From contig NZ_QLMI01000002.1 of the NCBI RefSeq assembly GCF_003259835.1, forward strand, positions 372,001-436,000: a stretch of 64,000 bases of DNA, in the 5' to 3' direction. The position numbers and the translations under genes were made by a program. Positions within the stretch are counted from its first letter, which is position 1. Each line of letters opens with the position of its first letter. Shown here in pieces: positions 44,358 through 53,712 of the stretch. The notes under the pieces were generated by a model. That model did not search any database and was not told where the DNA came from. It was given only the letters and a program-made list of their open reading frames with translations. The stretch is from Flavobacterium aquaticum (GTDB taxonomy: Bacteria; Bacteroidota; Bacteroidia; Flavobacteriales; Flavobacteriaceae).

Positions 44358-46205
44358 TTATTCTACGGTAACGGATTTTGCTAAATTCCTAGGTTGATCG
44401 ACATTACAACCTCTTAAAACTGCAATATGATACGATAATAATTGTAACGGAATTGTAGTTAATAATGGTGTAAATGGTTCGTTTGTTTCTGGAATTTCAA
44501 TTACGTGGTCTGCTAAAGCTTTTACTTGCGTATCTCCTTTAGTAACTACAGCAATAATTTTTCCGCTTCTTGATTTTATTTCTTGAATATTACTTACCAC
44601 TTTATCATAATGTCCTTTGTTAGGAGCAATTACAATTACTGGCATATGTTCGTCAATCAATGCAATTGGTCCGTGCTTCATTTCTGCAGCTGGATATCCT
44701 TCTGCGTGGATATATGAAATTTCTTTTAATTTTAATGCACCCTCTAAAGCTACCGGGAAGTTATACCCTCTTCCTAAGTATAAGCAATTGGTTGCATCTT
44801 TGTAAATTTCGGCAATTTGTTTAGCAACATCATTTGTTAATAAAGCTTCTTGCACTTTCTCAGGCATTAATTCTAATTCCAACAAATAACGTTGGTAATC
44901 TGAATTATTCATTGTTCCTTTTGCTTTTGCTAAACGTAATGCTAACAAAGTAAGAATAGTAATTTGAGTTGTAAATGCTTTTGTAGAAGCCACTCCGATT
45001 TCTGGACCTGCGTGCGTGTAAGCTCCTGCATGTGTTTCACGAGAAATTGAAGAACCTACCACGTTGCAAACTCCGAATACAAATGCTCCGTTTTCTTTAG
45101 CCAATTTGATTGCTGCTAACGTATCTGCTGTTTCACCTGATTGTGAAATTGCAATAACAACATCATCCTTATTAATGATTGGATTTCTATATCTGAATTC
45201 TGATGCGTATTCTACTTCTACTGGAATTCTTGAAAATTCTTCAATAATATATTCTGCAACTAATCCTGCATGCCATGAAGTTCCACAAGCTACAATAAGG
45301 ATTCGTTTTGCGTTTAAGAACTTTTCTAAATTATCTTCAACACCTGACATTTGGATAATTCCTTTGTTTGCCAAAAGTCTTCCTCTGTAAGTATCTTTGA
45401 TTACGCTTGGTTGTTCGTAGATTTCTTTCATCATAAAATGATCGTAACCTCCTTTTTCAATTTGCTCTAAGTTTAATTGAAGTTCTTGAATATAAGGATC
45501 AACCAATGAATCGTCTTTGATTTTTCTAACTTTTAATGGTTTGTGTAATCGCACAATCGCCATTTCTTCATCTTCTAAATAAATAGCATTTGAAGTATAT
45601 TCGATAAATGGAGTTGCATCTGATGCGATGAAAAACTCGTCTTCACCAATTCCAATTGCTAAAGGACTCCCTAAACGAGCTACGATAATTTCGTCTGGTT
45701 TTTCAACATCGATTACCGCAATCGCATAAGCACCAATAACTTGGTTTAATGCAACTTGAACTGCTTTTCCTAGTTTACAATTTTCTTTTTTCTTAACTTC
45801 TTCAATCAAATTTACTAATACTTCTGTATCAGTATCAGACTTGAAAGTGTACCCCCTTTTTATTAATTCTTGTTTTAATGGCTCATAATTTTCGATGATT
45901 CCATTATGAATAATCACTAATTTCCCCGAATTAGAAAAATGTGGATGTGAATTTACATCGTTAGGAACTCCATGAGTTGCCCAACGCGTGTGTCCCATAC
46001 CTATTTTACCAATAGTCGTTTTCTCGCTTTCAGCTTTAGCTTCAAGGTCAGAAACTTTTCCTTTGGTTTTTGATAATTTTAAATCTTTTCCGTCATATAA
46101 TACAATACCTGCACTATCATAACCTCTATATTCTAATCTGTGTAATCCTTTTATGATTACAGGATATGCGTCTCTATGACCAATATAACCTACAATTCCA
46201 CACAT
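44358..46205 (-). CDS. glmS: glutamine--fructose-6-phosphate aminotransferase (isomerizing)
   Basis: A 615-residue enzyme making glucosamine 6-phosphate for peptidoglycan and lipid A. The N-terminal glutaminase domain (1-240) starts with the nucleophile Cys2 (MCGIVGYIGHRDAYP, RLEYRGYDSAGI). Two SIS domains follow (about 290-425 and 460-605; CGTSWHAG, SQSGETADT, GRGYNFPVALEGALKLKE), and the end is NLAKSVTVE, the conserved C-tail. It is the last gene of a three-gene run with the GlgA-like and DUF4270 genes, starting three bases after the latter. No glmS ribozyme is expected or seen upstream. Confidence 0.97.
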   Translation of the reverse strand: MCGIVGYIGHRDAYPVIIKGLHRLEYRGYDSAGIVLYDGKDLKLSKTKGKVSDLEAKAESEKTTIGKIGMGHTRWATHGVPNDVNSHPHFSNSGKLVIIHNGIIENYEPLKQELIKRGYTFKSDTDTEVLVNLIEEVKKKENCKLGKAVQVALNQVIGAYAIAVIDVEKPDEIIVARLGSPLAIGIGEDEFFIASDATPFIEYTSNAIYLEDEEMAIVRLHKPLKVRKIKDDSLVDPYIQELQLNLEQIEKGGYDHFMMKEIYEQPSVIKDTYRGRLLANKGIIQMSGVEDNLEKFLNAKRILIVACGTSWHAGLVAEYIIEEFSRIPVEVEYASEFRYRNPIINKDDVVIAISQSGETADTLAAIKLAKENGAFVFGVCNVVGSSISRETHAGAYTHAGPEIGVASTKAFTTQITILTLLALRLAKAKGTMNNSDYQRYLLELELMPEKVQEALLTNDVAKQIAEIYKDATNCLYLGRGYNFPVALEGALKLKEISYIHAEGYPAAEMKHGPIALIDEHMPVIVIAPNKGHYDKVVSNIQEIKSRSGKIIAVVTKGDTQVKALADHVIEIPETNEPFTPLLTTIPLQLLSYHIAVLRGCNVDQPRNLAKSVTVE

Positions 46206-46208
46206 ATA

Positions 46209-47945
46209 CTATTCGTTATTAGGTTCAGTAAAATAAATAATCATTTGTAATTTCATTGGAATTATTTCACCTTCATTATTTTCATAAGTTTCAGTACTTA
46301 AAGGACCATGTAAAGCCGTTCCTAAAGGATTCAAAACGGAAGACATTGGAATATTAGCAACCTGAGTTGTACCAGCTAAGATCGAATTCTTTAATGCTAC
46401 ACTTGAAACAAGATTAATAGATTCAGTAACAGAAACACCAAGTTTTACATTGTCTAAATATACACCATTAGCATCTGCTTTTATGATTCTTTTAATATGT
46501 TCTGTTAATCGGATTGTATATTTAATAGTTTTTTTATTGCCACCAATAGTTTCTTCCTGAATCATTCCACCATAAACCACTTTGCTGTTTTTAGGGTTTG
46601 AACTTGTTGAAGGATCAAAAGTATAATCAATAACCACTTTATTATTTGTTGCATCAAATACAAAAATTCTAAGCGGCTCATCAGCAACGGTACTCATATA
46701 GTCTTTATCAATATAAAAAGTAAGCCTAGCATCATTAATCATTTTATTTCCTTCTGCCACTTCTTGTCTTAATCTTTCTAATTCTCCATTTCCAAAAAGA
46801 TCAATAAAGGCGATAGAACCATCTCCTCCTTTGATATATAATTTTTCATTACCTAAAACTGGATCTGCATCATTTAGCCCAGCCAAATATTCTGGAGCAT
46901 ACGATTGCTCTAAAAAATTAACACAATTACTTCTTAATGAAGTAAGAGCATTATAACCCATTTTTAAAGAAAACTCTTTTCTTGTTCTAGCTGGGTTTGG
47001 ATTTTCAGTTGTAGGCTCAATAGAAGATTTATAAATAATCTTAAATTCTGCTCTAGAAAAATCTAAAATTGCCATAGCTCCTTGATTAGGACTAATTTCT
47101 TCAACCTCAAACAAAAGACCTCTAAAGTAATTTTTGAAAACATTGTTGTTAAATAAATTACCAGATGAAGCAGCATCTAAAATTTTTTGTTGAAAAAAAC
47201 TATTTTTCAAATCCAACCACATTCCTGGTGTTTTTCTTTCTTTTATAACACGTAATGAAGCATCATTTTGATTTGACAAAACTGCACCATTTGCATCAAT
47301 ATACAGGCCAGCACCATTTGTCTTATAAATATACAGTTCTTTCTTACTGAAATAAAACTCATTATTTTGCGCAATATTTGAACTTGTATTTAAAATTTCA
47401 CCTCTATGGGCTGGTACATCAAATATACTTTTCTCATCACTATAATAATTTTGCGCTGATTGTAAATCATCCGACGGATCAAAGTCTCTTAAATAGTATT
47501 TACTTTCAATAACGTTTAATTTAAATTTTCCTGTTTCTGGATTTCCATAAATAGAATCTAATTCATAAATACGCTCTCCACTTGTTTCAGTAGTAAAATC
47601 AGGGTCTACAAAATAAGGCACATATAAATAAACTGAATCTATAACAGGATTATATCCAAATGAAGGATTCTCAGTTCCTAGTTCAACCTGCGTAACAAAA
47701 TGAGCTTTTGTAAGTCCAAATTTTGGATTATTATAAATCCCAAGCGCATTTAATGGTAAATTATTTGTCTGCACAGGACCTGTTGCTTTTGAATAAGCAA
47801 TTAAATTTTGTACATCATATTTTACTAAATCAAAATGATCATCACCTATTACATCTGAATCTAAGGAATTAAAATCCTTATCACATGAAATTAATACAAT
47901 AAACAGAAATAATAGAGAGGATATCTTTAAAAAACTTTTTTTCAT
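46209..47945 (-). CDS. DUF4270 family lipoprotein
   Basis: A 578-residue lipoprotein: signal with lipobox ending LISC (Cys near 21), followed by Asp/Lys-rich residues, then a mainly beta protein. The N-terminal section (about 40-130, SLDSDVIGDDHFDLV, NLPLNALGIYNNPKFGLTKAHFV) is what I associate with DUF4270, a Bacteroidetes family of unknown function next to glmS or glycogen-synthase-like genes. It is probably anchored in the outer membrane. It lies 15 bases after the GlgA-like gene and three bases before glmS, in one operon. Function is unknown. Confidence 0.85.
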   Translation of the reverse strand: MKKSFLKISSLLFLFIVLISCDKDFNSLDSDVIGDDHFDLVKYDVQNLIAYSKATGPVQTNNLPLNALGIYNNPKFGLTKAHFVTQVELGTENPSFGYNPVIDSVYLYVPYFVDPDFTTETSGERIYELDSIYGNPETGKFKLNVIESKYYLRDFDPSDDLQSAQNYYSDEKSIFDVPAHRGEILNTSSNIAQNNEFYFSKKELYIYKTNGAGLYIDANGAVLSNQNDASLRVIKERKTPGMWLDLKNSFFQQKILDAASSGNLFNNNVFKNYFRGLLFEVEEISPNQGAMAILDFSRAEFKIIYKSSIEPTTENPNPARTRKEFSLKMGYNALTSLRSNCVNFLEQSYAPEYLAGLNDADPVLGNEKLYIKGGDGSIAFIDLFGNGELERLRQEVAEGNKMINDARLTFYIDKDYMSTVADEPLRIFVFDATNNKVVIDYTFDPSTSSNPKNSKVVYGGMIQEETIGGNKKTIKYTIRLTEHIKRIIKADANGVYLDNVKLGVSVTESINLVSSVALKNSILAGTTQVANIPMSSVLNPLGTALHGPLSTETYENNEGEIIPMKLQMIIYFTEPNNE

Positions 47946-47960
47946 AACGGTAAAACCCTT

Positions 47961-48767
47961 TTATAATACGTGATTTTTAATAAACGAAGTATATACTTCT
48001 TTAATTGTGTCTTTAGAGGCGAAAGGTAAAAAAGGTTTGTTTGAACTTTCTATAAATTTTGTTAAAGTTGGAGACAACACTTCAGAACCCGCTACTACTG
48101 CATCTGAGTGAGCAATAGAAACTTTCATTAAGTTTTCGAAAGTTGGCGAAGCTAAATCTGAAACCGCTTCTTTTTCAATATTATCAAACAACACTTTATT
48201 GATAAATTCTTTGTCTAATTCTCCTTCAAATCCTTGCTCATAAACCGAAGAAATAATTTTTGTTTCGGCAAAAATACCTTCATCTTTATAATAATGTTTT
48301 AAGTAAACCGGCAACATTGCAGCCATCCAACCGTGAACATGAATTACATCTGGAACCCAATTCAATTTCTTAACCGTTTCAACTACTCCTTTTGCGAAGA
48401 AAATAGCTCTTTCGTCATTATCTGGATATAAAACACCTTCTTCATCTGAAAAAGTTGCTTTTCTTTTGAAATATTCGTCGTTATCAATAAAATAAACTTG
48501 AATTCGCTCTTTAGGAATTGAAGCTACTTTAATAATTAGAGGCATATCCATATCATTTACCACCAAATTCATTCCTGATAAACGAATAACTTCGTGTAAT
48601 TGATGTCTTCTTTCGTTAATATTACCGTATCTAGGCATAAAAATTCGTATCTGCCCACCTAAATCATTAATCATTTTTGGCATTTCATACGATTGCAACG
48701 ACACTTCATTTTCAGCTAAATAAGGCACCACTTCAGATGATACATACAATATCCTCTTGTCTTCCAT
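47961..48767 (-). CDS. stand-alone N-terminal half of a glycogen-synthase-like protein
   Basis: A 268-residue protein resembling the first Rossmann half of GT5 glycogen synthases. It starts KRILYVSSEVVPYLAE, continues with MPKMINDLGGQIRIFMPRYG, and has DVIHVHGWMAAMLPVYLKHYY in place of the HDW segment. The ADP-glucose-binding KTGGL motif is missing; the place reads AENEVSL. The whole C-terminal GT-B half is absent, as full GlgA has about 470 residues. It is therefore unlikely to make glycogen. It is first in an operon with DUF4270 and glmS, which hints at an amino-sugar or envelope role; this is inference. It is divergent from panC. Confidence 0.8.
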   Translation of the reverse strand: MEDKRILYVSSEVVPYLAENEVSLQSYEMPKMINDLGGQIRIFMPRYGNINERRHQLHEVIRLSGMNLVVNDMDMPLIIKVASIPKERIQVYFIDNDEYFKRKATFSDEEGVLYPDNDERAIFFAKGVVETVKKLNWVPDVIHVHGWMAAMLPVYLKHYYKDEGIFAETKIISSVYEQGFEGELDKEFINKVLFDNIEKEAVSDLASPTFENLMKVSIAHSDAVVAGSEVLSPTLTKFIESSNKPFLPFASKDTIKEVYTSFIKNHVL

Positions 48768-48804
48768 AATGTATTCTAGTTAATTAATGTTTTAAAAAAC
48801 CTTG

Positions 48805-48812
48805 CAAAATTA
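48805..48812 (-). promoter_or_regulatory. -7 box TAATTTTG for the GlgA-like/DUF4270/glmS operon
   Basis: A TAnnTTTG match on the minus strand, 37 bases before the start codon at 48767. No TTG at the right distance is seen. Confidence 0.4.
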
Positions 48813-48843
48813 CAAAATTTTATGGATTTATCTACTAAAATAG

Positions 48844-48851
48844 TAAGTTTG
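48844..48851 (+). promoter_or_regulatory. -7 box TAAGTTTG for panC
   Basis: A TAnnTTTG match 23 bases before the panC ATG at 48875. The nearest suitable TTG is too far away to call a -33 box. Confidence 0.5.
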
Positions 48852-48874
48852 CACCTGAAATAACAAAGTAGAAA

Positions 48875-49723
48875 ATGCTCATTTTTAACAAAAAGTCCGA
48901 TTTAAGCGCTTTTTTAAGCCCATTAATCAAACAAAATAAATCCATTGGATTTGTTCCTACAATGGGAGCATTACATCAAGGACACTTATCGTTACTGAAA
49001 AATTCACTTTATGAAAACGATGTAACAGTAATGAGTATTTTTGTAAATCCAACACAATTTAACAACGCTGAAGATTTAGATAAATACCCTAGAACATTAG
49101 AGCGCGATGTGCAAATCATGCAAGATTTAAACAACAACATCATCGTTTATGCTCCAGAAGTAGCCGATATTTATGAAGGAAATACGATTTCAGAAAATTT
49201 TGATTACGATGGTTTAGAAAATCAAATGGAAGGAAAACACCGACCAGGACATTTTGATGGCGTTGGAACTATTGTAAAACGTCTTTTTGAAATTGTTCAA
49301 CCAAATAAAGCTTATTTTGGTGAAAAAGATTTTCAACAACTACAAATTGTAAAAAAATTAGTTTTAAAACATAACATTCCAGTTGAAGTTATTGGTTGCC
49401 CTATTCAAAGAGAAGCAAACGGATTAGCAATGAGTTCAAGAAACGAACGTCTTTCCGAATCTGCACGAGAAAAAGCGGCAATTATTTATCAAATACTAAA
49501 TTTGGCAAAAGAAATTTTTCAAACGAATTCAGCCGAAGAAACTATAAAATTTGTAGAAAAAGAATTCAAAAAACATCTTGAATTTGAATTAGAATATTTT
49601 GAAATCGCCGATGAAGCAACACTTTTACCAGTTTCTGAAAAAGAATCCAACAAAAAATATCGCGGATTTATTGCCATTTTCATTGAGAATATCAGATTAA
49701 TTGATAATATTTCACTAAATTAA
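48875..49723 (+). CDS. panC: pantoate--beta-alanine ligase
   Basis: A 282-residue enzyme joining pantoate and beta-alanine with ATP to form pantothenate. The ATP-binding motif [14 protein letters not shown] is at about 29-42, FVNPTQFNN at about 60, the pantoate region [12 protein letters not shown] near 150, and [12 protein letters not shown] (KMSKS-like) near 185. Length and order are normal. panD follows after 13 bases, so beta-alanine production and use are encoded together. Confidence 0.96.
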   Translation: MLIFNKKSDLSAFLSPLIKQNKSIGFVPTMGALHQGHLSLLKNSLYENDVTVMSIFVNPTQFNNAEDLDKYPRTLERDVQIMQDLNNNIIVYAPEVADIYEGNTISENFDYDGLENQMEGKHRPGHFDGVGTIVKRLFEIVQPNKAYFGEKDFQQLQIVKKLVLKHNIPVEVIGCPIQREANGLAMSSRNERLSESAREKAAIIYQILNLAKEIFQTNSAEETIKFVEKEFKKHLEFELEYFEIADEATLLPVSEKESNKKYRGFIAIFIENIRLIDNISLN

Positions 49724-49732
49724 TTACCTTTG
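49701..49732 (+). promoter_or_regulatory. internal promoter for panD, probably leaderless
   Basis: TTG (49701-49703), a 21-base gap, then TACCTTTG (49725-49732), lying over the end of panC. The panD ATG at 49737 begins four bases after the box, so transcription would start at or next to the start codon. Confidence 0.6.
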
Positions 49733-49736
49733 CATC

Positions 49737-50087
49737 ATGCAAATTCAAGTAGTAAAATCGAAAATTCATAGAGTAACCGTAACGGGTGCCGATTTGAATT
49801 ATATAGGAAGTATCACCATCGACGAAGCACTAATGGAAGCTTCTAACATTATAGAAGGTGAAAAAGTACAAATCGTTAACATTAACAATGGTGAACGATT
49901 AGAAACGTATGCCATCAAAGGACCAAGAAATACTGGAGAAATCACATTAAACGGACCTGCGGCTCGCAAAGTACACCGTGGTGATATCGTTATCATCATT
50001 TCTTACGGAATTATGGACTTTGAAGAGGCTAAAAAGTTCAAACCTACTTTAGTTTTTCCTAACGAGAAAGATAATTCTTTAACCTAG
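49737..50087 (+). CDS. panD: aspartate 1-decarboxylase proenzyme
   Basis: A 116-residue pyruvoyl enzyme that makes beta-alanine from aspartate. The proenzyme cleaves itself between Gly24 and Ser25 ([12 protein letters not shown]), and Ser25 becomes the pyruvoyl group. Other conserved parts are [26 protein letters not shown] and [20 protein letters not shown]. The start MQIQVVKSK is the usual one for the family. It lies between panC and the flippase-like gene, whose TTG start codon follows one base after the panD stop. Confidence 0.96.
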   Translation: MQIQVVKSKIHRVTVTGADLNYIGSITIDEALMEASNIIEGEKVQIVNINNGERLETYAIKGPRNTGEITLNGPAARKVHRGDIVIIISYGIMDFEEAKKFKPTLVFPNEKDNSLT

Positions 50088-50088
50088 T

Positions 50089-51051
50089 TTGAAAGCTAGT
50101 ATTCGAAAATTTTTAAGTCTAACTATCCCACTTTTTATTGGGTTAGGCATAATTTATTATCAATACTCCACGCTTACACCCGAAGAATTAGAAAAAATTA
50201 AAATCAGTTTTATAAAAGCTGATTATTTCTACATTTATTTATCCCTTTTTATAGCGCTTTTCGGATTTTGGTCTAGAGCCTATCGCTGGAAATTTGCTTT
50301 ACAACACTTAGGATATCATACTAAATTTCATAACGATTTTTTTACGGTTTGTGTTTCATATTTGGTCAATTTAACCATTCCTCGCTCTGGTGAAGTATCA
50401 AGAGCCGCTTTGTTGAAAAAATATGAAGATGTCCCTTTCGATAAAGCATTTGGAACAATAGTAGCCGAACGAATTGTAGACATGTTGATTTTTTTACTTT
50501 TTGTAACTATTGGTTTTGTTTTGCAATTTGACACCATTTACCAATATCTAGTTAATAATGGAGTAAAATTTGAGACTTTAATTTGGGCTGGAATCTTAGG
50601 AATTGTTTTATTTATCATTTTTATTTTGGTTTGGATTTATGCCGAATGGAAAATCATTTTAAAACTAAAACAAAAACTTTCAGGATTAATCGAAGGAATG
50701 CAAAGCATCTTAAAAATGAAAGACAAATGGAAGTATATTTTTCATTCATTCTTTATTTGGTTTTCTTACTTAGCGATGTTTTATGTAACCATTTTTGCCC
50801 TACCTGAAACAGCTGATATTAGTTTTGATGTTGTAGTGATGGGATTTATTTTCGGAACACTAGCTGTAGGATTTACAAATGGTGGATTAGGCGCTTATCC
50901 TTTAGCGGTAGCTTCTATTTTAAGCTTGTACGGAATTTCGGAAGGAATTGGAACTGCTTTTGGTTATTTAATCTGGGTTTCTCAAACACTTTTAACCATT
51001 TTCCTAGGATTATTATCTTATTTGCTTTTACCTATTTTAAATAAAAAATAA
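50089..51051 (+). CDS. lysylphosphatidylglycerol synthase TM-region (UPF0104-like) membrane protein
   Basis: A 320-residue integral membrane protein with about seven to eight helices. Its pattern (FGFWSRAYRWKFALQHLGY near 60-78, then LTIPRSGEVSRAALLKKYE near 104 and GGLGAYPLAVASIL near 265) fits the MprF/UPF0104 membrane domain, which moves lipids across the bilayer or is a relative of unknown substrate. It lacks the soluble LPG synthase domain. The start is TTG at 50089: the frame has a stop at 50080 and no ATG before residue 120. It follows panD by one base, so reading is probably coupled. Confidence 0.85.
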   Translation: MKASIRKFLSLTIPLFIGLGIIYYQYSTLTPEELEKIKISFIKADYFYIYLSLFIALFGFWSRAYRWKFALQHLGYHTKFHNDFFTVCVSYLVNLTIPRSGEVSRAALLKKYEDVPFDKAFGTIVAERIVDMLIFLLFVTIGFVLQFDTIYQYLVNNGVKFETLIWAGILGIVLFIIFILVWIYAEWKIILKLKQKLSGLIEGMQSILKMKDKWKYIFHSFFIWFSYLAMFYVTIFALPETADISFDVVVMGFIFGTLAVGFTNGGLGAYPLAVASILSLYGISEGIGTAFGYLIWVSQTLLTIFLGLLSYLLLPILNKK

Positions 51052-51090
51052 ATTAGTAAATTGCTAATCTATTTAACCAAACTATTTAAA

Positions 51091-52305
51091 ATGAAAACCA
51101 AACTTTTCCTTTTTGCTTTACTGGTATCGTCTTGTTTATTTGCACAGCGTACACCAGAAACCATCGAATCTAAGAAATTAGGCACACGAACTTTTACGGT
51201 TGTAACACCACCATCATACGCTACAAGTCCAGAGAAAAGCTACCCAACTTTATTAATTTTAGATGGCGAATACCTACTAGATCCTTTTGAAGGAATTTTA
51301 AAATATGGCGCTTATTGGGATGATTTACCTGAAATGATTATCATCGCAATTGATCAAAATAATGGAGAAACTCGTTTTGCAGATAGCGAATTTGACGAAG
51401 CAGGATTTCCATCGGGTACAGGAGCAAATTTCTTCGAATTCATAGGACAAGAATTATATCCGTATGTAGATAAAAAATATCGTACCATTCCTTTCCGAAT
51501 GATTGCAGGACATGATACAACAGCTGGTTTCTTAAATTTTTATCTTTACAAAGACAATCCAATTTTTAACGCTTATATTTCATTAGCTCCAGAAATGGCT
51601 CCAGAAATGGAAAAACGCGTAGCAGAACGTTTGGCTAAAATGACCAAACCTGTTTTCTATTATCAAGCAACAGGAGAAGGTGATTTAAAAGAAATCAACG
51701 AAAAAGCAGCGGAATTAGATGCTAATATCAAAGCTATTCCAAATGCTACTTTTAAATATCAAAACGATGCTTTCAAAGGCGCATCGCATTATTCGTTAGT
51801 GGCTAAAGCCATTCCAAATGCTATTTATTTTATTTTTGATGGTTACCAACCCATTTCAATGGTAGAATTTCAAGATAAAATTCTAAAATTAGATGCAGGT
51901 TATACTGATTATTTGGTAGCGAAATACGACGAATTAGAAAAACGTTTCGGTTTTAAAATGAAACCAAGATTATCTGACTTTAAAGCTATTGAAGCTGCAA
52001 TCATGAAAAACAAAGCCTATAATGAGTTACTTCCTTTAAGTGATTACGCTAATAAACATTACCCTAAAACCACTTTAGGAACGTATCATGAAGCTGTGTA
52101 TTACGAAAAAACAGGTAACTACAAAAGAGCAATTAAAACCTATCAAAAAGCTTTTACACAAGAAGCAATTCGTGAATTAACTAAAGATTTCATGCTAAAT
52201 CGTGCAGAAGCTTTAAAAGGAAAACCAGACAAACCAACTGAAGAAGCTCCAGCTGAAGTTCCAGCGGAAACTCCAACAGAAGAACCAACAGAAAAACAGG
52301 AATAA
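51091..52305 (+). CDS. alpha/beta-hydrolase (esterase D-like) protein with missing nucleophile
   Basis: A 404-residue exported protein. The ATG at 51091 is chosen because the frame from 51061 starts with TTG ahead of the signal peptide (MKTKLFLFALLVSSCLFAQ). Residues about 35-270 have the putative-esterase fold (YPTLLILDGEYLLDP; YVDKKYRTIPFRMIAG). The nucleophile elbow, normally GHSxGG, reads Gly140-His141-Asp142-Thr-Thr-Ala, so the serine is replaced. A His remains near 232 (KGASHYS). The C-terminal part has a TPR-like segment and a Pro/Glu/Thr-rich tail. It probably binds without hydrolysing. It precedes radA by six bases. Confidence 0.82.
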   Translation: MKTKLFLFALLVSSCLFAQRTPETIESKKLGTRTFTVVTPPSYATSPEKSYPTLLILDGEYLLDPFEGILKYGAYWDDLPEMIIIAIDQNNGETRFADSEFDEAGFPSGTGANFFEFIGQELYPYVDKKYRTIPFRMIAGHDTTAGFLNFYLYKDNPIFNAYISLAPEMAPEMEKRVAERLAKMTKPVFYYQATGEGDLKEINEKAAELDANIKAIPNATFKYQNDAFKGASHYSLVAKAIPNAIYFIFDGYQPISMVEFQDKILKLDAGYTDYLVAKYDELEKRFGFKMKPRLSDFKAIEAAIMKNKAYNELLPLSDYANKHYPKTTLGTYHEAVYYEKTGNYKRAIKTYQKAFTQEAIRELTKDFMLNRAEALKGKPDKPTEEAPAEVPAETPTEEPTEKQE

Positions 52306-52311
52306 AACAAA

Positions 52312-53673
52312 ATGAGTAAAGTAAAAACGGCTTTCTTTTGCCAAAATTGTGGCACCCAATATTCAAAATGGCAAGGACAATGTAACGCTTGTAAAGAATG
52401 GAATACCATTGTAGAAGAATTGGTTCAAAAAGAAGAAAAAGTAGCTTGGAAAACCACTAGTGCTACTTCAAAAGCCGCAACTAAACCTTTACTAATTAAA
52501 GAAATAGATACCGCACAAGAAATCCGATTGAACACAACAGATAACGAGTTGAATCGGGTTTTGGGTGGCGGATTGGTTCCAGGTTCACTAACTTTGTTAG
52601 GTGGCGAGCCAGGAATTGGAAAAAGTACGTTACTGTTGCAAATTGCTTTAAAATTACCTTATAAAACCCTTTATGTTTCGGGTGAAGAAAGCCAAAAACA
52701 GATTAAAATGCGTGCCGAACGTATTACTTCTAACGGCGATAATTGCTACATTTTAACCGAAACCAAAACCCAAAATATCTTCCGTCAAATTTTAGAGATT
52801 GAACCTGATATTATGATTATCGATTCGATTCAAACTTTACATACCGATTATATTGAATCGTCGGCAGGAAGTATTTCTCAGATTAGAGAATGCACAGCCG
52901 AGTTGATAAAATTTGCCAAAGAAACCAATACACCGGTACTTTTAATTGGACATATCACCAAAGACGGAACCATCGCTGGACCGAAGATTTTGGAACACAT
53001 GGTCGATACTGTTTTACAATTTGAAGGCGACAGAAATCACGTGTACAGAATTTTACGTTCGTTAAAAAACCGTTTTGGTTCTACTGCCGAATTAGGTATT
53101 TACGAAATGCAAGGCTCAGGTTTACGCGAAGTGGATAATCCATCTGAAATTTTGATTTCGCATAAAGACGAACAACTTTCAGGAACAGCCATTGCTACTA
53201 CTTTAGAAGGTATGCGTCCATTGATGATAGAGATTCAAGCATTAGTTAGCACCGCGGTTTATGGAACACCGCAACGCAGCACGACAGGTTACAACGCCAA
53301 ACGCTTGAACATGATTTTAGCAGTTTTAGAAAAACGCGCAGGATTTCGATTAGGAACAAAAGACGTTTTCCTAAACGTAACAGGTGGAATTTCAGTAGAA
53401 GACACGGCGATTGATTTAGCGGTTGTGGCTGCCATTTTATCCTCGAACGAAGACATTGCTATTGCAGAAGGCTTTTGCTTTGCAGGAGAAGTGGGACTTT
53501 CAGGCGAAATTAGACCCGTTAACCGCATTGAACAACGCATTCAAGAAGCAGAAAAATTAGGCTTTACCACCATTTTTGTTTCCAAACACAATAAAATTTC
53601 GTTGAAAAACACTGGAATCAAAATTGTTTTAGTAGCGAAGATTGAAGATGTGGTGAGTGAGTTGTTTGGGTAA
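52312..53673 (+). CDS. radA: DNA repair protein RadA
   Basis: A 453-residue RecA-like helicase that helps branch migration and recombinational repair. The N-terminal zinc finger has four cysteines (FFCQNCGTQY and GQCNACKEW, 10-29). The ATPase core has Walker A GGEPGIGKSTLL (about 96-107) and the RadA-specific KNRFGS motif near 255. The C-terminal Lon-protease-like domain (about 290-453) lacks the Ser-Lys protease dyad, as usual for RadA. It is preceded by the esterase-like gene with a six-base gap. Confidence 0.96.
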   Translation: MSKVKTAFFCQNCGTQYSKWQGQCNACKEWNTIVEELVQKEEKVAWKTTSATSKAATKPLLIKEIDTAQEIRLNTTDNELNRVLGGGLVPGSLTLLGGEPGIGKSTLLLQIALKLPYKTLYVSGEESQKQIKMRAERITSNGDNCYILTETKTQNIFRQILEIEPDIMIIDSIQTLHTDYIESSAGSISQIRECTAELIKFAKETNTPVLLIGHITKDGTIAGPKILEHMVDTVLQFEGDRNHVYRILRSLKNRFGSTAELGIYEMQGSGLREVDNPSEILISHKDEQLSGTAIATTLEGMRPLMIEIQALVSTAVYGTPQRSTTGYNAKRLNMILAVLEKRAGFRLGTKDVFLNVTGGISVEDTAIDLAVVAAILSSNEDIAIAEGFCFAGEVGLSGEIRPVNRIEQRIQEAEKLGFTTIFVSKHNKISLKNTGIKIVLVAKIEDVVSELFG

Positions 53674-53712
53674 GTTCTCTTTTATAACTTAAAATTTTAA
53701 AAATTAAACGTA

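Noticed and set aside
46206..46290. glmS ribozyme or riboswitch upstream of glmS
   Set aside because: The gene starts three bases after the preceding stop codon, leaving no room for a leader, and this ribozyme is not expected in this group.
51052..51090. ATTAG-N7-CTAAT inverted repeat before the esterase-like gene
   Set aside because: Only five-base arms in AT-rich sequence; this is expected by chance.
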